Counted from the stretch's first letter, positions 19,764 through 28,711 are shown. The stretch: 64,000 nucleotides of DNA from Prevotella sp. (GCA_017467535.1 JAFUST010000059.1:23513-87512), one strand, 5' to 3'. Numbers and translations are program-made. Notes: generated from the letters alone by a model not told the origin.

Positions 19764-22700
19764 GTGAAGAAACTTAAGCATATCATCAACTGGACCATAT
19801 GGAGCCTTCTGGCCCTGTATGTGGCTACGTTGGTGCTCATCCATCTGCCGGCAGTACAGCATTTCCTGGGCGACAAAGTCGCATCGGCCGTGGCCGACAA
19901 ACTGGGCACAAGGGCGGATATCGGGCGCATCGACATGGGCTTCTTCAACCGTCTTATCATCGACGATGTTACTATCTACGACCAGTCTGACTCTATCATG
20001 CTACAGGCTGGACGACTGTCAGTCAAGGTTGATGTGCTGCCTCTACTCGAAGGACGCATAGCCATCTCTTCGGCACAACTCTTCGGTGTCCACGCTAACC
20101 TATACAAGACAGACTCGCTGGCGGCTCCCAACTACCAGTTCGTCCTCGACTCGCTGTCTTCTACCGACACCACCAGCACCAGTGCCATCGACCTGCGCAT
20201 CAACTCACTCATCGTTCGCCACTCCAGCATCCGCTATGACCGATTAGACCAATTCCTGACACCTGGTAGATTTAACAGTAACCATGTAAGTGTCAACGAT
20301 ATAAGCGCACATATCGCACTAAAGGCTTTAACTGACGATTCACTCAATCTGAACATCAAACGCCTGGCCTTCCATGAGCAGTCAGGACTCAATGTGGATC
20401 GCTTCACGATGCGACTGGCTGCCAACCGCCAGGAGGCCCTGCTGGAAGATTTCCGCCTGCAACTACCCCACTCCACACTGTGCATCGACACGCTCACGGC
20501 TATCTACGATGCTGATCATCTGACAGAGACCATCCGCTACTCCACGTCACTCACCGGTACAAGTATCATGCCCTCTGACCTGAAATGTCTGGTGCCCGAA
20601 TTAAATGGTTTTGACCATGCGATGACCATTGATGCCGCCATTAGCGGTACGGCCAGGAGCATCGACTGCCGACAGTTGCTGGTTCGTTCAGATAATAACA
20701 AGGTGAACCTGCAGGCCGACATCTCGGCTGAGCAACAAGACAGCCTCCCCATTTGGCGTGCCCGCATTCGGACCCTCGACCTCACCGGCGGCATCATCGC
20801 CGAATTGAAAGAGGGCTTTGACGACATACCCGTTGAGGCAACCCGACTGGGTGATCTGCACTTGACCGGCGAAGCCTCCGGCCTTGGCTTGAACGAAATC
20901 GACAGCCGCAGTTTGCTGCAGACCGATGCCGGACGACTCTCCCTGGCGTTTACCCTAACAGATGGACGGCAGTTCAAAGGACACCTCGAGACAGACAGCA
21001 TCCATCTGGGAACAATCACCAATAATGATGAGTTGGGGCACCTGACCACGCAAGTAGACATCAGCGGCAATTCCGACCACATCAACGCCACCGGACAGAT
21101 AGCCCGCTTGGACTACAAAGGTTACACCTATCAAAACATCGACCTCGATGGCACTTATGAAAAAGGAATGATGAGCGGCATGCTGAAGGTCGACGATCCC
21201 AACCTGCAACTCGATGTTGAGGGCCGTCTGAGCCGCCAGAAGCAATCTGCCGTCAGGCTCACGGGCTTTATCAACCGTATCGTGCCCAAGGCTCTGGGCC
21301 TGAGCAATCAGTGGGGTGATGCTTCTTTTGCCGCCGTCATCGACGCCGACTTTACAGCCAGTAGCCTGAACGATGCCGAAGGCAGCATAGACCTCGACGA
21401 TTTCACGATGACCCCTAAAGACTCGCTTGGCACGATCTATCACATCGACAACTTCCACGTCAAGTCTGGCTATGATGACGAAGGACGCCATTTCCTGAAG
21501 GCCAATGGTGATATGGGCGAGGTCAGCCTGAGCGGTGCATTTGACTGGGAGACGCTGCCAAGGAGTTTCATCAACTACACAGCCTCGAAACTGCCCACCC
21601 TGCCGGGACTGCCTAAGACACTGCATCCCACGGCCAACAACTTCACAGCCAGCCTGAAACTGACCGACACGGAATGGATGCGGCAGATACTCGGCATTCC
21701 CCTGTCACTCGACAGGCCCCTGCTGCTCGACATCGAAATGAACGACAACCAACACCTGCTCGACATCAAGGGACAGATGCCGGCCTTTGCCTACGATGAC
21801 AGCCACTATCGAAATGGCAGCATCAGCCTGACCACCGAGGATAACACCGCTAAGGGTAGAATCATGGTTTCCAAACTGGCAGACGACAATACACCTCTCG
21901 ACATCCAACTCATCCTGCAGGCTGCCGACAACCAGTTGGCCACCTCGCTGATCTGGGACAACAAGGGCGGTGCAGAGAAAGACATGAACGGCATCATCAA
22001 TGCCGTCACCGAGGTCTACACCAACGACCACGGCAAGCCCGAGGCTCACCTGCGCATCCAGCCTTCGCAGGTTTCGCTCGACCATACCCACTGGCGTGTC
22101 GACCCGTGCGACATTCTCTATACAGACAAGCGGTTGGTGGTCGACCACTTCAGCGTGGCCCATGGCGACCAGCACCTCATCATCGACGGCATCGCCTCTT
22201 CATCGCCCACAGACTCACTGGTGGTCGACCTGAACCGCATGGAGGTAGCCTACATCCTCGACATGGTCAATTTCCATTCCGTCAGTTTCGCCGGACTGGC
22301 CACGGGCAAGGCATACATCACCCAACCTTTCGATGACGTCCAGGCCTGGGCCGACCTTGTCGTCGAACAATTCCTGTTCCAGGAGGGTCGTATGGGCACC
22401 CTGCATGCGAGGGCCGAATGGAACAAGGATGACAAACAGATTGACATCGCTGCTGTCAGCGACGACGGGCCGGACACACAGACTGTCATCAATGGTTATG
22501 TATCGCCCGCCCGTAACGACATCTATCTTGACATCCGCGCCCTGGGCACCAGTGTCGAGTTCTGCAATTCGTTCACCAATTCATTCCTCAGCAATGTCAA
22601 TGGCAAAGCCAACGGACAGGTCCTGCTGTCTGGTCTTCTTAGCCGTATCTACCTGACCGGAGAACTCGTGGTTGACGGCCAAGCCACCGTCAAGGCCCTC

Positions 22701-24149
22701 AACACCACCTATACCCTACACGGCGACACAGTCCGTTTCGTGCCTGACGAGGTAGAGTTCCACAACTGCGCCATCACCGACCGCGACGGCCATCGTGGCA
22801 ATCTCAACGGAGCCTTGCATCACAGGAGTTTTTCACGATTCACCTTTGATATCGATGTCGAGGCCGACAACTTACTGGCCTACGACTTCCCATCCTTCGA
22901 CAATGGCATCATCTGCGGCATCGTCTATGCCACCGGACGTGCCGATTTGCACGGACGCCCCGGCGAGGTAACCATTAACTGCAATGTTACCCCCAGCCGC
23001 AATTCCTTCTTTGCGTATAATGCCGCCAACCCCGACGCTATCAGTCAGCAAGAGTTCATCACTTGGGGCACTGCCCAGCACTCTCCAATCAGTACGCCGA
23101 TTCTGCAAGACCAACACCAACAGGTCGTCAGCAGCACTCAGGCATCGTCTACCGACATTCGCATCAACTTCGACATCAACGCCACACCGGAGGCAACGCT
23201 CAGGGTACTGATGGACCAGAACACCGAGGACTATATCACGCTCAACGGCACGGGTAACATCAAGGCCACCTTCTACAATAAAGGGCCCTTCCACATGTTC
23301 GGCACTTACACCGTCGACCGTGGAACCTACGGCATCACCATTCAGAACATCATCAAGAAGAACTTCACCTTTCAGGATGGCGGCACCATCGTCTTCGGCG
23401 GCGACCCCTTCGATGCCAATCTCAATCTGCAGGCCGTATACACCGTCAATGGCGTGTCGCTCTCTGACCTCAATCTGGGTAATTCGTTCTCCAACAATAC
23501 CGTACGCGTCAACTGTCTGATGAACATCGGCGGCACGCCCGGTGCACCGCGCGTTGAGTTCGACCTTGAAATGCCTAACGTGAACAGCGAGGAGCAGCAG
23601 ATGATCCGTTCCGTCATTGCCAGCGAGCAGGAGATGAACCAGCAGGTGCTCTACCTGCTCGGCATCGGACGTTTCTATACCCAAGGAGCCAACAATGCCC
23701 AGTCGCAACAATACGACCAGACCTCGCTGGCCATGCAGTCGTTCCTCTCAGGGGCCGTATCCACACAGATCAACGAAGTCCTTTCACAGGTCATCAAGTC
23801 CAATGACTGGAACTTCGGTGCTAATATCTCAACAGGCAACGAAGGCTGGCACAACGCCGAGTACGAGGGCATTGTCAGTGGTCGTATGCTCAACAACCGC
23901 CTGCTTATCAACGGTCAGTTTGGCTACCGCGACAATGCCACCCAGGCCAACCCGTCGTTCATCGGCGACTTTGACATCCGCTATCTGCTCACCCCCAGCG
24001 GCAACCTCGCCCTGAAGGTCTACAACCAAACCAACGACCGCTATTTCACCCGTTCGTCGCTGAACACACAGGGTGTGGGCCTGATCATGAAGAAAGACTT
24101 CAATGGTGTGGGCGACCTCTTCCGTTTCAGGAAAAGGAAAAGCAAGTAA
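19764..24149 (+). CDS. tamB: TamB-like translocation and assembly module protein
   Basis: A 1461-residue inner-membrane-anchored periplasmic protein of the TamB/AsmA-like bridge family, which spans the envelope and moves lipid or outer-membrane proteins. One N-terminal helix (about residues 8-28) is followed by very long beta-rich repeats. The C-terminal 400 residues hold the TamB (DUF490) domain, with FGGDPFDANLNLQAVYTV, VNCLMNIGGTPGAPRVEFDLEMP and ISTGNEGW. I chose GTG at 19764 because it starts KKLKHIINWTIWSLLALY directly and follows the -7 box at 19703; the frame is open back to an ATG at 19668, giving 1493 residues. It is divergent from nqrA. Confidence 0.88.
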   Translation: MKKLKHIINWTIWSLLALYVATLVLIHLPAVQHFLGDKVASAVADKLGTRADIGRIDMGFFNRLIIDDVTIYDQSDSIMLQAGRLSVKVDVLPLLEGRIAISSAQLFGVHANLYKTDSLAAPNYQFVLDSLSSTDTTSTSAIDLRINSLIVRHSSIRYDRLDQFLTPGRFNSNHVSVNDISAHIALKALTDDSLNLNIKRLAFHEQSGLNVDRFTMRLAANRQEALLEDFRLQLPHSTLCIDTLTAIYDADHLTETIRYSTSLTGTSIMPSDLKCLVPELNGFDHAMTIDAAISGTARSIDCRQLLVRSDNNKVNLQADISAEQQDSLPIWRARIRTLDLTGGIIAELKEGFDDIPVEATRLGDLHLTGEASGLGLNEIDSRSLLQTDAGRLSLAFTLTDGRQFKGHLETDSIHLGTITNNDELGHLTTQVDISGNSDHINATGQIARLDYKGYTYQNIDLDGTYEKGMMSGMLKVDDPNLQLDVEGRLSRQKQSAVRLTGFINRIVPKALGLSNQWGDASFAAVIDADFTASSLNDAEGSIDLDDFTMTPKDSLGTIYHIDNFHVKSGYDDEGRHFLKANGDMGEVSLSGAFDWETLPRSFINYTASKLPTLPGLPKTLHPTANNFTASLKLTDTEWMRQILGIPLSLDRPLLLDIEMNDNQHLLDIKGQMPAFAYDDSHYRNGSISLTTEDNTAKGRIMVSKLADDNTPLDIQLILQAADNQLATSLIWDNKGGAEKDMNGIINAVTEVYTNDHGKPEAHLRIQPSQVSLDHTHWRVDPCDILYTDKRLVVDHFSVAHGDQHLIIDGIASSSPTDSLVVDLNRMEVAYILDMVNFHSVSFAGLATGKAYITQPFDDVQAWADLVVEQFLFQEGRMGTLHARAEWNKDDKQIDIAAVSDDGPDTQTVINGYVSPARNDIYLDIRALGTSVEFCNSFTNSFLSNVNGKANGQVLLSGLLSRIYLTGELVVDGQATVKALNTTYTLHGDTVRFVPDEVEFHNCAITDRDGHRGNLNGALHHRSFSRFTFDIDVEADNLLAYDFPSFDNGIICGIVYATGRADLHGRPGEVTINCNVTPSRNSFFAYNAANPDAISQQEFITWGTAQHSPISTPILQDQHQQVVSSTQASSTDIRINFDINATPEATLRVLMDQNTEDYITLNGTGNIKATFYNKGPFHMFGTYTVDRGTYGITIQNIIKKNFTFQDGGTIVFGGDPFDANLNLQAVYTVNGVSLSDLNLGNSFSNNTVRVNCLMNIGGTPGAPRVEFDLEMPNVNSEEQQMIRSVIASEQEMNQQVLYLLGIGRFYTQGANNAQSQQYDQTSLAMQSFLSGAVSTQINEVLSQVIKSNDWNFGANISTGNEGWHNAEYEGIVSGRMLNNRLLINGQFGYRDNATQANPSFIGDFDIRYLLTPSGNLALKVYNQTNDRYFTRSSLNTQGVGLIMKKDFNGVGDLFRFRKRKSK

Positions 24150-24150
24150 A

Positions 24151-24297
24151 GGGCACAAAAAAAGGAACCTTCACAGGCTCCTTTTCTTTGTGTAACTTGT
24201 CCCAAAAAAGGACAAGTGACTTTCGGAATGAAGATTGTTTGTCTCGCGACAGTCAATCTTCGTAATTAACCTTAATAATCTAATACCATGAAAAACA
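24151..24297 (-). ncRNA. Candidate small structured RNA
   Basis: The gap between tamB and the LuxR gene has a promoter-like pair on the minus strand (24303-24334) with no reading frame behind it. Three hairpins and a terminator follow. Hairpin 1 (24230-24261) has arms GAAGATTG/CAATCTTC, an inner TGTC/GACA stem and a GCGA (GNRA) tetraloop only on the minus strand. Hairpin 2 (24195-24217) has arms ACTTGTCC/GGACAAGT. The final stem (24161-24180) pairs fully on the minus strand through a G-U pair that is an A-C mismatch on the plus strand, and runs into T residues. Size about 145 nt. The end probably also terminates tamB. Function unknown. Confidence 0.55.
24154..24193. terminator. Bidirectional terminator after tamB
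   Basis: Near-palindrome with a short GGAACC/GGCTCC stem, a TTCACA loop and flanking A and T runs on both sides. It begins 5 nt after the tamB stop. The pairing is better on the minus strand (G-U instead of A-C), where it would end the candidate small RNA. Confidence 0.7.
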
Positions 24298-24302
24298 CAC
24301 GG

Positions 24303-24334
24303 CAAAGATACATTTTTTTTTGTTTCCTTCCAAC
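24303..24334 (-). promoter_or_regulatory. Orphan promoter driving the candidate small RNA
   Basis: Minus-strand GTTG (complement of 24331-24334), exactly 20 nt, then TATCTTTG (complement of 24303-24310). The -33 box differs from TTTG at one base. No protein-coding gene lies in its path before the terminator at 24154-24193. Confidence 0.5.
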
Positions 24335-24406
24335 TATTCTGCCCCCACCGCCCCAAGATTTAATCTTTTTTAGTATTTAAGGGCCATGAAATTAAGAAAT
24401 AATCAG

Positions 24407-24414
24407 TAACTTTG
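24407..24414 (+). promoter_or_regulatory. -7 box ahead of the LuxR-type regulator
   Basis: TAACTTTG, an exact TAnnTTTG match, 10 nt before the ATG at 24425. Such a short distance implies a nearly leaderless message. No -33 box at normal spacing. Confidence 0.5.
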
Positions 24415-24424
24415 CACTCCCATT

Positions 24425-25021
24425 ATGCAACAAGGCAGACCTCATATAGCCATCATCGACCCTAACACGCTGTCAGTGTTGGGCTTGAAGCATTTGCTTC
24501 AGAACGTGATGCCCATCATGACCATCGATACCTTTGGTTCGATGAGCGAACTGATGGCCAATCATCCCGAACAGTACGTCCACTTCTTTGTCGCGATGAA
24601 CATTGTCCTGGAGAACCGGGCCTTCTTCACCGAGAATCGCCGTAAGACCATCGTACTCACCCTGTCGCTCGATGGGGGCAGCCAGTTGTCCGATTTCCAC
24701 AGTATCTGCATCAACCAGCCGGAACAGGACCTGATCCGCTCGTTGCTCATACTGCAGCAGCATGCCCATGACGATGGCAGGAACATGCCCGCCATGCCGC
24801 GCATCCTGCAGCAGAAGATACTGACCGACCGCGAAATTGAGGTGATGGCACTCATCGTGCAGGGCTACATCAACAAGGAAATAGCCGACCGACTGAACAT
24901 CGGCCTGTCCACCGTGGTGACGCACCGCAAGAACATCATGGACAAACTGGGCATGAAGAGCGTCAGTGCCCTGACCATCTACGCCGTGATGCACGGCTAC
25001 GTAGACATCAACAAGATTTAG
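24425..25021 (+). CDS. LuxR/NarL-type regulator with a degenerate receiver
   Basis: A 198-residue DNA-binding protein. The N-terminal half (about 5-120) begins like a response-regulator receiver (HIAIIDPNTLSVLGLKHLLQ) but I see no convincing phospho-acceptor Asp or the usual Thr/Lys pair, so phosphorylation is doubtful. The C-terminal LuxR helix-turn-helix (about 135-195) is intact: LTDREIEVMALIVQGYINK, EIADRLNIGLSTVVTHRKN. That domain is strikingly similar to the one at the end of the convergent gene (25018-25980), including the LTIYAV run. The two genes overlap by 4 nt at their stops. Regulatory input and targets are unknown. Confidence 0.85.
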   Translation: MQQGRPHIAIIDPNTLSVLGLKHLLQNVMPIMTIDTFGSMSELMANHPEQYVHFFVAMNIVLENRAFFTENRRKTIVLTLSLDGGSQLSDFHSICINQPEQDLIRSLLILQQHAHDDGRNMPAMPRILQQKILTDREIEVMALIVQGYINKEIADRLNIGLSTVVTHRKNIMDKLGMKSVSALTIYAVMHGYVDINKI

Positions 25022-25980
25022 AGTTTCACGCTGCTGATATCTATCAGCCCGTTGACAATGGCATAGATTGTCAGTCCTGCCGGCGAGTGTATCTGCAACT
25101 TGCGTGCAATGTTGCGGCGGTGCGTGATGACGGTGTTGATCGAGATGCACAGATGGTCGGCTATCTCTTTGTTCGACATGCCTTGCACCAGGGCTATGAT
25201 CACATCTTTCTCGCGGTCGCTCAGCGCATCGGGATTCATCCCCTCCCCGTTCTTGAATACCATACCCGTGATGTTGCGCGTCACGTCGTTCTGCCGGGCC
25301 AGTTGCTCCAGCCGGCGGATGGCAGGCACAAAGATATGGTCTTCCACCATGGCATGCTGGCGTAGCCACTCCTCGTTGTCGTAGATGTCGTGCAACGTAG
25401 CCGTCAGTTTGTTGTTGTGCAGGCCGTCGCCCGGCAGATACTTGATGATGAGCAGTTTCAGTTCACGCAGTTTCTTGTCGGCAGCACCGTGGTGCCTCGA
25501 AAAAGTCTCAATGTTGTAGTCAGCCATCGGACGTCCCTCGATCAGCGATTGCACATAGGGGAAGAGCGTTTTCTGCTCGTACTGCATGTGGCGCTTTATC
25601 TCGTGGGCATACTCATCGTAGAAGCGCAGAATCAACTGTCCAAGCGAGTCATCGGGATTGAGGCTCTCCTCCAGTTCGCGGCGAATAAAGGGCAACTGGA
25701 AGTCCAGATAGTAGGCATGGCTGGCCTCCAGATAGTGCATCAGCGTGGGCACCGACAGTTGTTCGTCGTTGTCGGCATCGCCATAGCCGTTGATGGTAAA
25801 GTTGACCACGGCCAGAAACGTGTAGGTGTCCACATCATTGTCCTTGCAGGTCTCCTCCACCGTCTTATCTCCAAATCCGAGGCTGATGCCGAACGAGCCA
25901 AGCATCTGCAGCAGGTCGTAGTTATCGCGGATGAGCGATATCATCTTATCGTCGGCCTCGTACATCTTTTTATTCTTCAT
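25018..25980 (-). CDS. RIC/hemerythrin di-iron sensor fused to LuxR DNA-binding domain
   Basis: A 320-residue cytoplasmic protein. Residues 10-60 resemble the ScdA_N domain of iron-cluster repair (RIC) proteins, but the usual Cys-Cys pair is replaced (FGISLGFGDKTVEETC). Residues 75-225 are a hemerythrin-like bundle with H88, H131-x3-E135, H164 and H209-x3-E213, which follows closely the spacing of di-iron ligands in YtfE as I recall it. Residues 250-320 are a LuxR/NarL helix-turn-helix (LSDREKDVIIALVQGMSNK). So a probable NO, oxygen or redox/iron sensor has its own DNA-binding domain. It is divergent from the porin-imelysin-di-haem-CcsBA operon, with promoters 78 nt apart. Ligand and targets are inferred. 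Confidence 0.85.
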   Translation of the reverse strand: MKNKKMYEADDKMISLIRDNYDLLQMLGSFGISLGFGDKTVEETCKDNDVDTYTFLAVVNFTINGYGDADNDEQLSVPTLMHYLEASHAYYLDFQLPFIRRELEESLNPDDSLGQLILRFYDEYAHEIKRHMQYEQKTLFPYVQSLIEGRPMADYNIETFSRHHGAADKKLRELKLLIIKYLPGDGLHNNKLTATLHDIYDNEEWLRQHAMVEDHIFVPAIRRLEQLARQNDVTRNITGMVFKNGEGMNPDALSDREKDVIIALVQGMSNKEIADHLCISINTVITHRRNIARKLQIHSPAGLTIYAIVNGLIDISSVKL

Positions 25981-26005
25981 ACCTATTTGTATTCTGATTT
26001 GCGTG

Positions 26006-26037
26006 CAAAATTAGGCATTTTTGGCGAAATGTGCAAT
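26006..26037 (-). promoter_or_regulatory. Promoter of the di-iron LuxR regulator
   Basis: Minus-strand ATTG (complement of 26034-26037), 20 nt, then TAATTTTG (complement of 26006-26013). The -33 box is inside the half-site GTGCAATA (26031-26038). Confidence 0.55.
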
Positions 26038-26074
26038 AGTTACTGGGCAAAATCATCACTTTTGGGTATTGCGC
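26031..26074. promoter_or_regulatory. Candidate operator: inverted repeat over both -33 boxes
   Basis: GTGCAATA (26031-26038) and TATTGCGC (26067-26074) form an inverted repeat with one mismatch, centres 36 nt apart. Each half-site covers the -33 box of one of the two divergent promoters. The second half-site also contains the palindrome TTGCGCAA (26069-26076). A regulator bound here would act on both directions; the divergent RIC-LuxR protein is the obvious candidate, by inference. Confidence 0.4.
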
Positions 26075-26099
26075 AACAACGGAAAAGGCCGTACCTTTG
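26068..26099 (+). promoter_or_regulatory. Promoter of the porin-imelysin operon
   Basis: ATTG (26068-26071), 20 nt, then TACCTTTG (26092-26099), 32 nt before the ATG at 26132. It mirrors the divergent promoter, which also uses ATTG. Confidence 0.65.
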
Positions 26100-26131
26100 C
26101 AGCCGAAATTGAAAAAAGACATAAGTAAGCA

Positions 26132-27430
26132 ATGAACAACAAACTTCTTTGGATAACAGCCTGCGTACTTGCATTCTCTGCCTCAACACAAGCACAAGAG
26201 AACGCAGGCGACAGCGTGATGACCCACGTCAAGGGCAACCGTCTGAGCGTGGGCGGCTATGGCGAGATTTGCATGTCGCGCAACTTCTTCAGCGACCACG
26301 TGAGCCGCTACTCGCAGCCCGAGGCCCACAAGGACGACCCCAGCCACGGGCGTTTCGACATTCCCCATGCCGTCATCTATATGGGCTATGACTTCGGCCG
26401 CGGCTGGACTTTCGGCACCGAGATCGAGTTTGAGCACGGCGGCAATGGCCTGGCCTACGAGAAAGAAGACGAGGAAGGCGGCGAATGGGAACAGGAGACC
26501 GAGAAGGGCGGCGAGGTGGAACTGGAGCAGTTCTGGATTCAGAAGACTTTTTCACGGAAGGCCAACCTGCGCATCGGCCACATCGTGGTGCCCGTGGGCC
26601 TGAACAACGCCTACCACGAGCCGCTCAACTTTTTCACCGTCTACCGCCCGGAGGGCGAGAATACCATCATGCCCAGCACGTGGCACCAGACGGGTGTATC
26701 GTTCTTCGGCCGTGCCGGCAAGTTCCGCTACGAGGCCCAGTTCCTGGCTGGTCTCAATGCCGACCACTTCACCAACACCAACTGGATCAAGAAGGGCAAC
26801 AAGAGTCCGCTGGAGTTCGATGTAGCCAACAAGTACGCCGTCAGTGCCCGCGTTGACAACTACAGCGTGCCCGGCCTGCGCATCGGTCTGAGCGGCTACT
26901 ACGGCCACAGCATCGGCAACAGTTACCCCAACAACGCCAACGGCGTGGATGCCGAGTACAAGGGCCAAGTGGTCATCGGAGCCCTCGACTTCACCTACAA
27001 CGCCCACAACTGGGTGGTGCGCGGCCAGGCCGACTATGGCTATCTGGGCGATGCCGACCAGTTGAAGTATGTCTACAACCGCCTGAACTCCAAGTCGCCC
27101 TACAAGCATTCGGCCTTCGTCTCCAAGAACGCCTATGCCGTGGGCATCGAGGCCGGCTACGATGTCTTCTCGCAAATCGACTGCCTGCATCAGCAGGAGC
27201 AGCAACTCTTCCTCTTCGGCCGCTACGAGCAGTACAACCCCTACGCCAGCATGACCAAGGGCACGGCCTACGACTACACCGAGGTGAAGCGCCTGGCCGT
27301 GGGCGTGAACTACCGCCCTATTCCCGAGATTGTCATCAAGGCCGAGTACTCCAACCGCTTCCTGAAGAGCATCTACAACAACGAGCCCGCCATCAACATC
27401 GGCGTGGCTTACGAGGGATTCTTTCTGTAA
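26132..27430 (+). CDS. Outer-membrane porin-like beta-barrel protein
   Basis: A 432-residue secreted protein with a signal peptide (residues 1-21, cleavage after TQA). The mature chain has alternating strands rich in aromatic ends (IYMGYDFGRGWTFGTEIEFEHGG, GVSFFGRAGKFRYEAQFLAGL, IGLSGYYGHSIGNS) and ends in a phenylalanine-rich strand (VAYEGFFL), as outer-membrane barrels do. It resembles the phosphate-selective porin (OprO/OprP) fold group; specificity is unknown. A Glu/Gly-rich loop (about 110-133) is strongly acidic and could attract cations. It is first in the operon with the imelysin, di-haem protein and CcsBA, so an iron-related passage role is plausible. Confidence 0.78.
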   Translation: MNNKLLWITACVLAFSASTQAQENAGDSVMTHVKGNRLSVGGYGEICMSRNFFSDHVSRYSQPEAHKDDPSHGRFDIPHAVIYMGYDFGRGWTFGTEIEFEHGGNGLAYEKEDEEGGEWEQETEKGGEVELEQFWIQKTFSRKANLRIGHIVVPVGLNNAYHEPLNFFTVYRPEGENTIMPSTWHQTGVSFFGRAGKFRYEAQFLAGLNADHFTNTNWIKKGNKSPLEFDVANKYAVSARVDNYSVPGLRIGLSGYYGHSIGNSYPNNANGVDAEYKGQVVIGALDFTYNAHNWVVRGQADYGYLGDADQLKYVYNRLNSKSPYKHSAFVSKNAYAVGIEAGYDVFSQIDCLHQQEQQLFLFGRYEQYNPYASMTKGTAYDYTEVKRLAVGVNYRPIPEIVIKAEYSNRFLKSIYNNEPAINIGVAYEGFFL

Positions 27431-27454
27431 TACTTAAATAAAAAGATTTGGTTT

Positions 27455-28711
27455 ATGAAAAAGTTTTTCTATCTGCCCTTCGCTCTGCTGATGGGCGCAA
27501 TCACACTCACCGCCTGCAGCGATGATGACGACAACAAAGACGACAGCATCTACAGCGACCGCTCCTATGGCCAGAAGGCCATCGACGCCTGTGCCACCGT
27601 CGTCAGCGAGTTGACCGCTGCCAACAACATGATTCCCGCCAGCGGCCTCACCGATGCCCAGGAGCAATACCTGCGCCAGACCCTGACCACGCTGGTCGAC
27701 AATGTCATCGTGCCCACCTACACCAAACTGGCCGACGACACTGAAGATCTGGAGAAGACACTCAACGGACTGACCGTCAGCACCATCACCCAGAGTCAGA
27801 TTGACAAGGCCTGCCAGGACTTCAAGCAGGCACGCGAGAACTGGGAGCGTTCCGAGGCCTTCCTCATGGGAGCCGCCAGCGACTTCGACATCGATCCCAC
27901 CATCGACTCGTGGCCCCTCAACCGCACCCTGCTGCTCAACTACTTCAACAACGGCATGAACGATGAGATGCTCGACGATGCCACCATCCTGGGCTTCCAC
28001 GCCCTCGAGTTCATCCTCTTCCGCGACGGCAAGCCCCGCAAGGTGGCCGAGTTCCAGGGCAACGACACCTACAAGAACTTCGAGAAGATCAGCGGTGCCA
28101 AGGAACTGGCCTACGCCCAGACCATCTGCACCCTGCTGAAGCAGCGCACCTACCAACTGCAGGTTGCCTGGGAAGGCGAGACCAGCAAGAATGCCAGCCG
28201 CGTCAGCGTGGTGAAGGCTGCCGGTCTGAACTATACCACCGAGAATGGCCTGAGTTATCGCGACAACCTCGTCAAGGCCGGCCAGGACAGCAAGAGCACC
28301 TTCCCCAGCCTGAAGGACGCCATCGCCCAGGTGCTGAGCGACGATGAGGGTTCCTGTGTGGCCATTGCCAACGAGGTGGGCACGGCCAAGATTGCCAACC
28401 CCTTCGCTGCTGGCGACATCTCCTACGTGGAGTCGCCCTACAGTTACAACTCCATCACCGACTTCCAGGACAACATCCGCAGCATCCGCAACGTGTGGCT
28501 GGGCTCCACCGACGGCAAGGCTGCCCAGTACAGTTTCCACGGCTTCTTCGCCGCCGTCACCAATGGCAGCAGCGTCAACACCGGCGTGGAGAACGCCTAC
28601 CAGCAGGCCATCAGTTCCATCGGCAATATGCCCTCGCCCTTCGTCAAGTACTGCAGCACCGTCTGGAACATCGCCTTCGAAGATGACGAGGACTGGGATG
28701 TCGACGAGTAA
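27455..28711 (+). CDS. Imelysin-family (M75) iron-associated lipoprotein
   Basis: A 418-residue lipoprotein (Cys21 in TLTAC, followed by a run of acidic residues that suggests surface export). The GxHxxE imelysin motif is at residues 180-185 (GFHALE), and YSDRSYGQKAIDA with later SYRDNLVKAGQDS fits the two four-helix bundles of the fold. Members such as EfeO, IrpA and ICMP-like proteins are linked with iron uptake; proteolysis is doubtful. It lies 24 nt after the porin and 25 nt before the di-haem protein, the grouping seen in iron/redox loci. Metal binding is inferred from the motif. Confidence 0.88.
   Translation: MKKFFYLPFALLMGAITLTACSDDDDNKDDSIYSDRSYGQKAIDACATVVSELTAANNMIPASGLTDAQEQYLRQTLTTLVDNVIVPTYTKLADDTEDLEKTLNGLTVSTITQSQIDKACQDFKQARENWERSEAFLMGAASDFDIDPTIDSWPLNRTLLLNYFNNGMNDEMLDDATILGFHALEFILFRDGKPRKVAEFQGNDTYKNFEKISGAKELAYAQTICTLLKQRTYQLQVAWEGETSKNASRVSVVKAAGLNYTTENGLSYRDNLVKAGQDSKSTFPSLKDAIAQVLSDDEGSCVAIANEVGTAKIANPFAAGDISYVESPYSYNSITDFQDNIRSIRNVWLGSTDGKAAQYSFHGFFAAVTNGSSVNTGVENAYQQAISSIGNMPSPFVKYCSTVWNIAFEDDEDWDVDE

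Noticed and set aside
24289-24381. Short plus-strand frame starting MKNTRQRYIFFCF
   Set aside because: About 30 codons, no promoter in that direction at a useful distance and a low-complexity product. The minus-strand RNA reading explains the region better.
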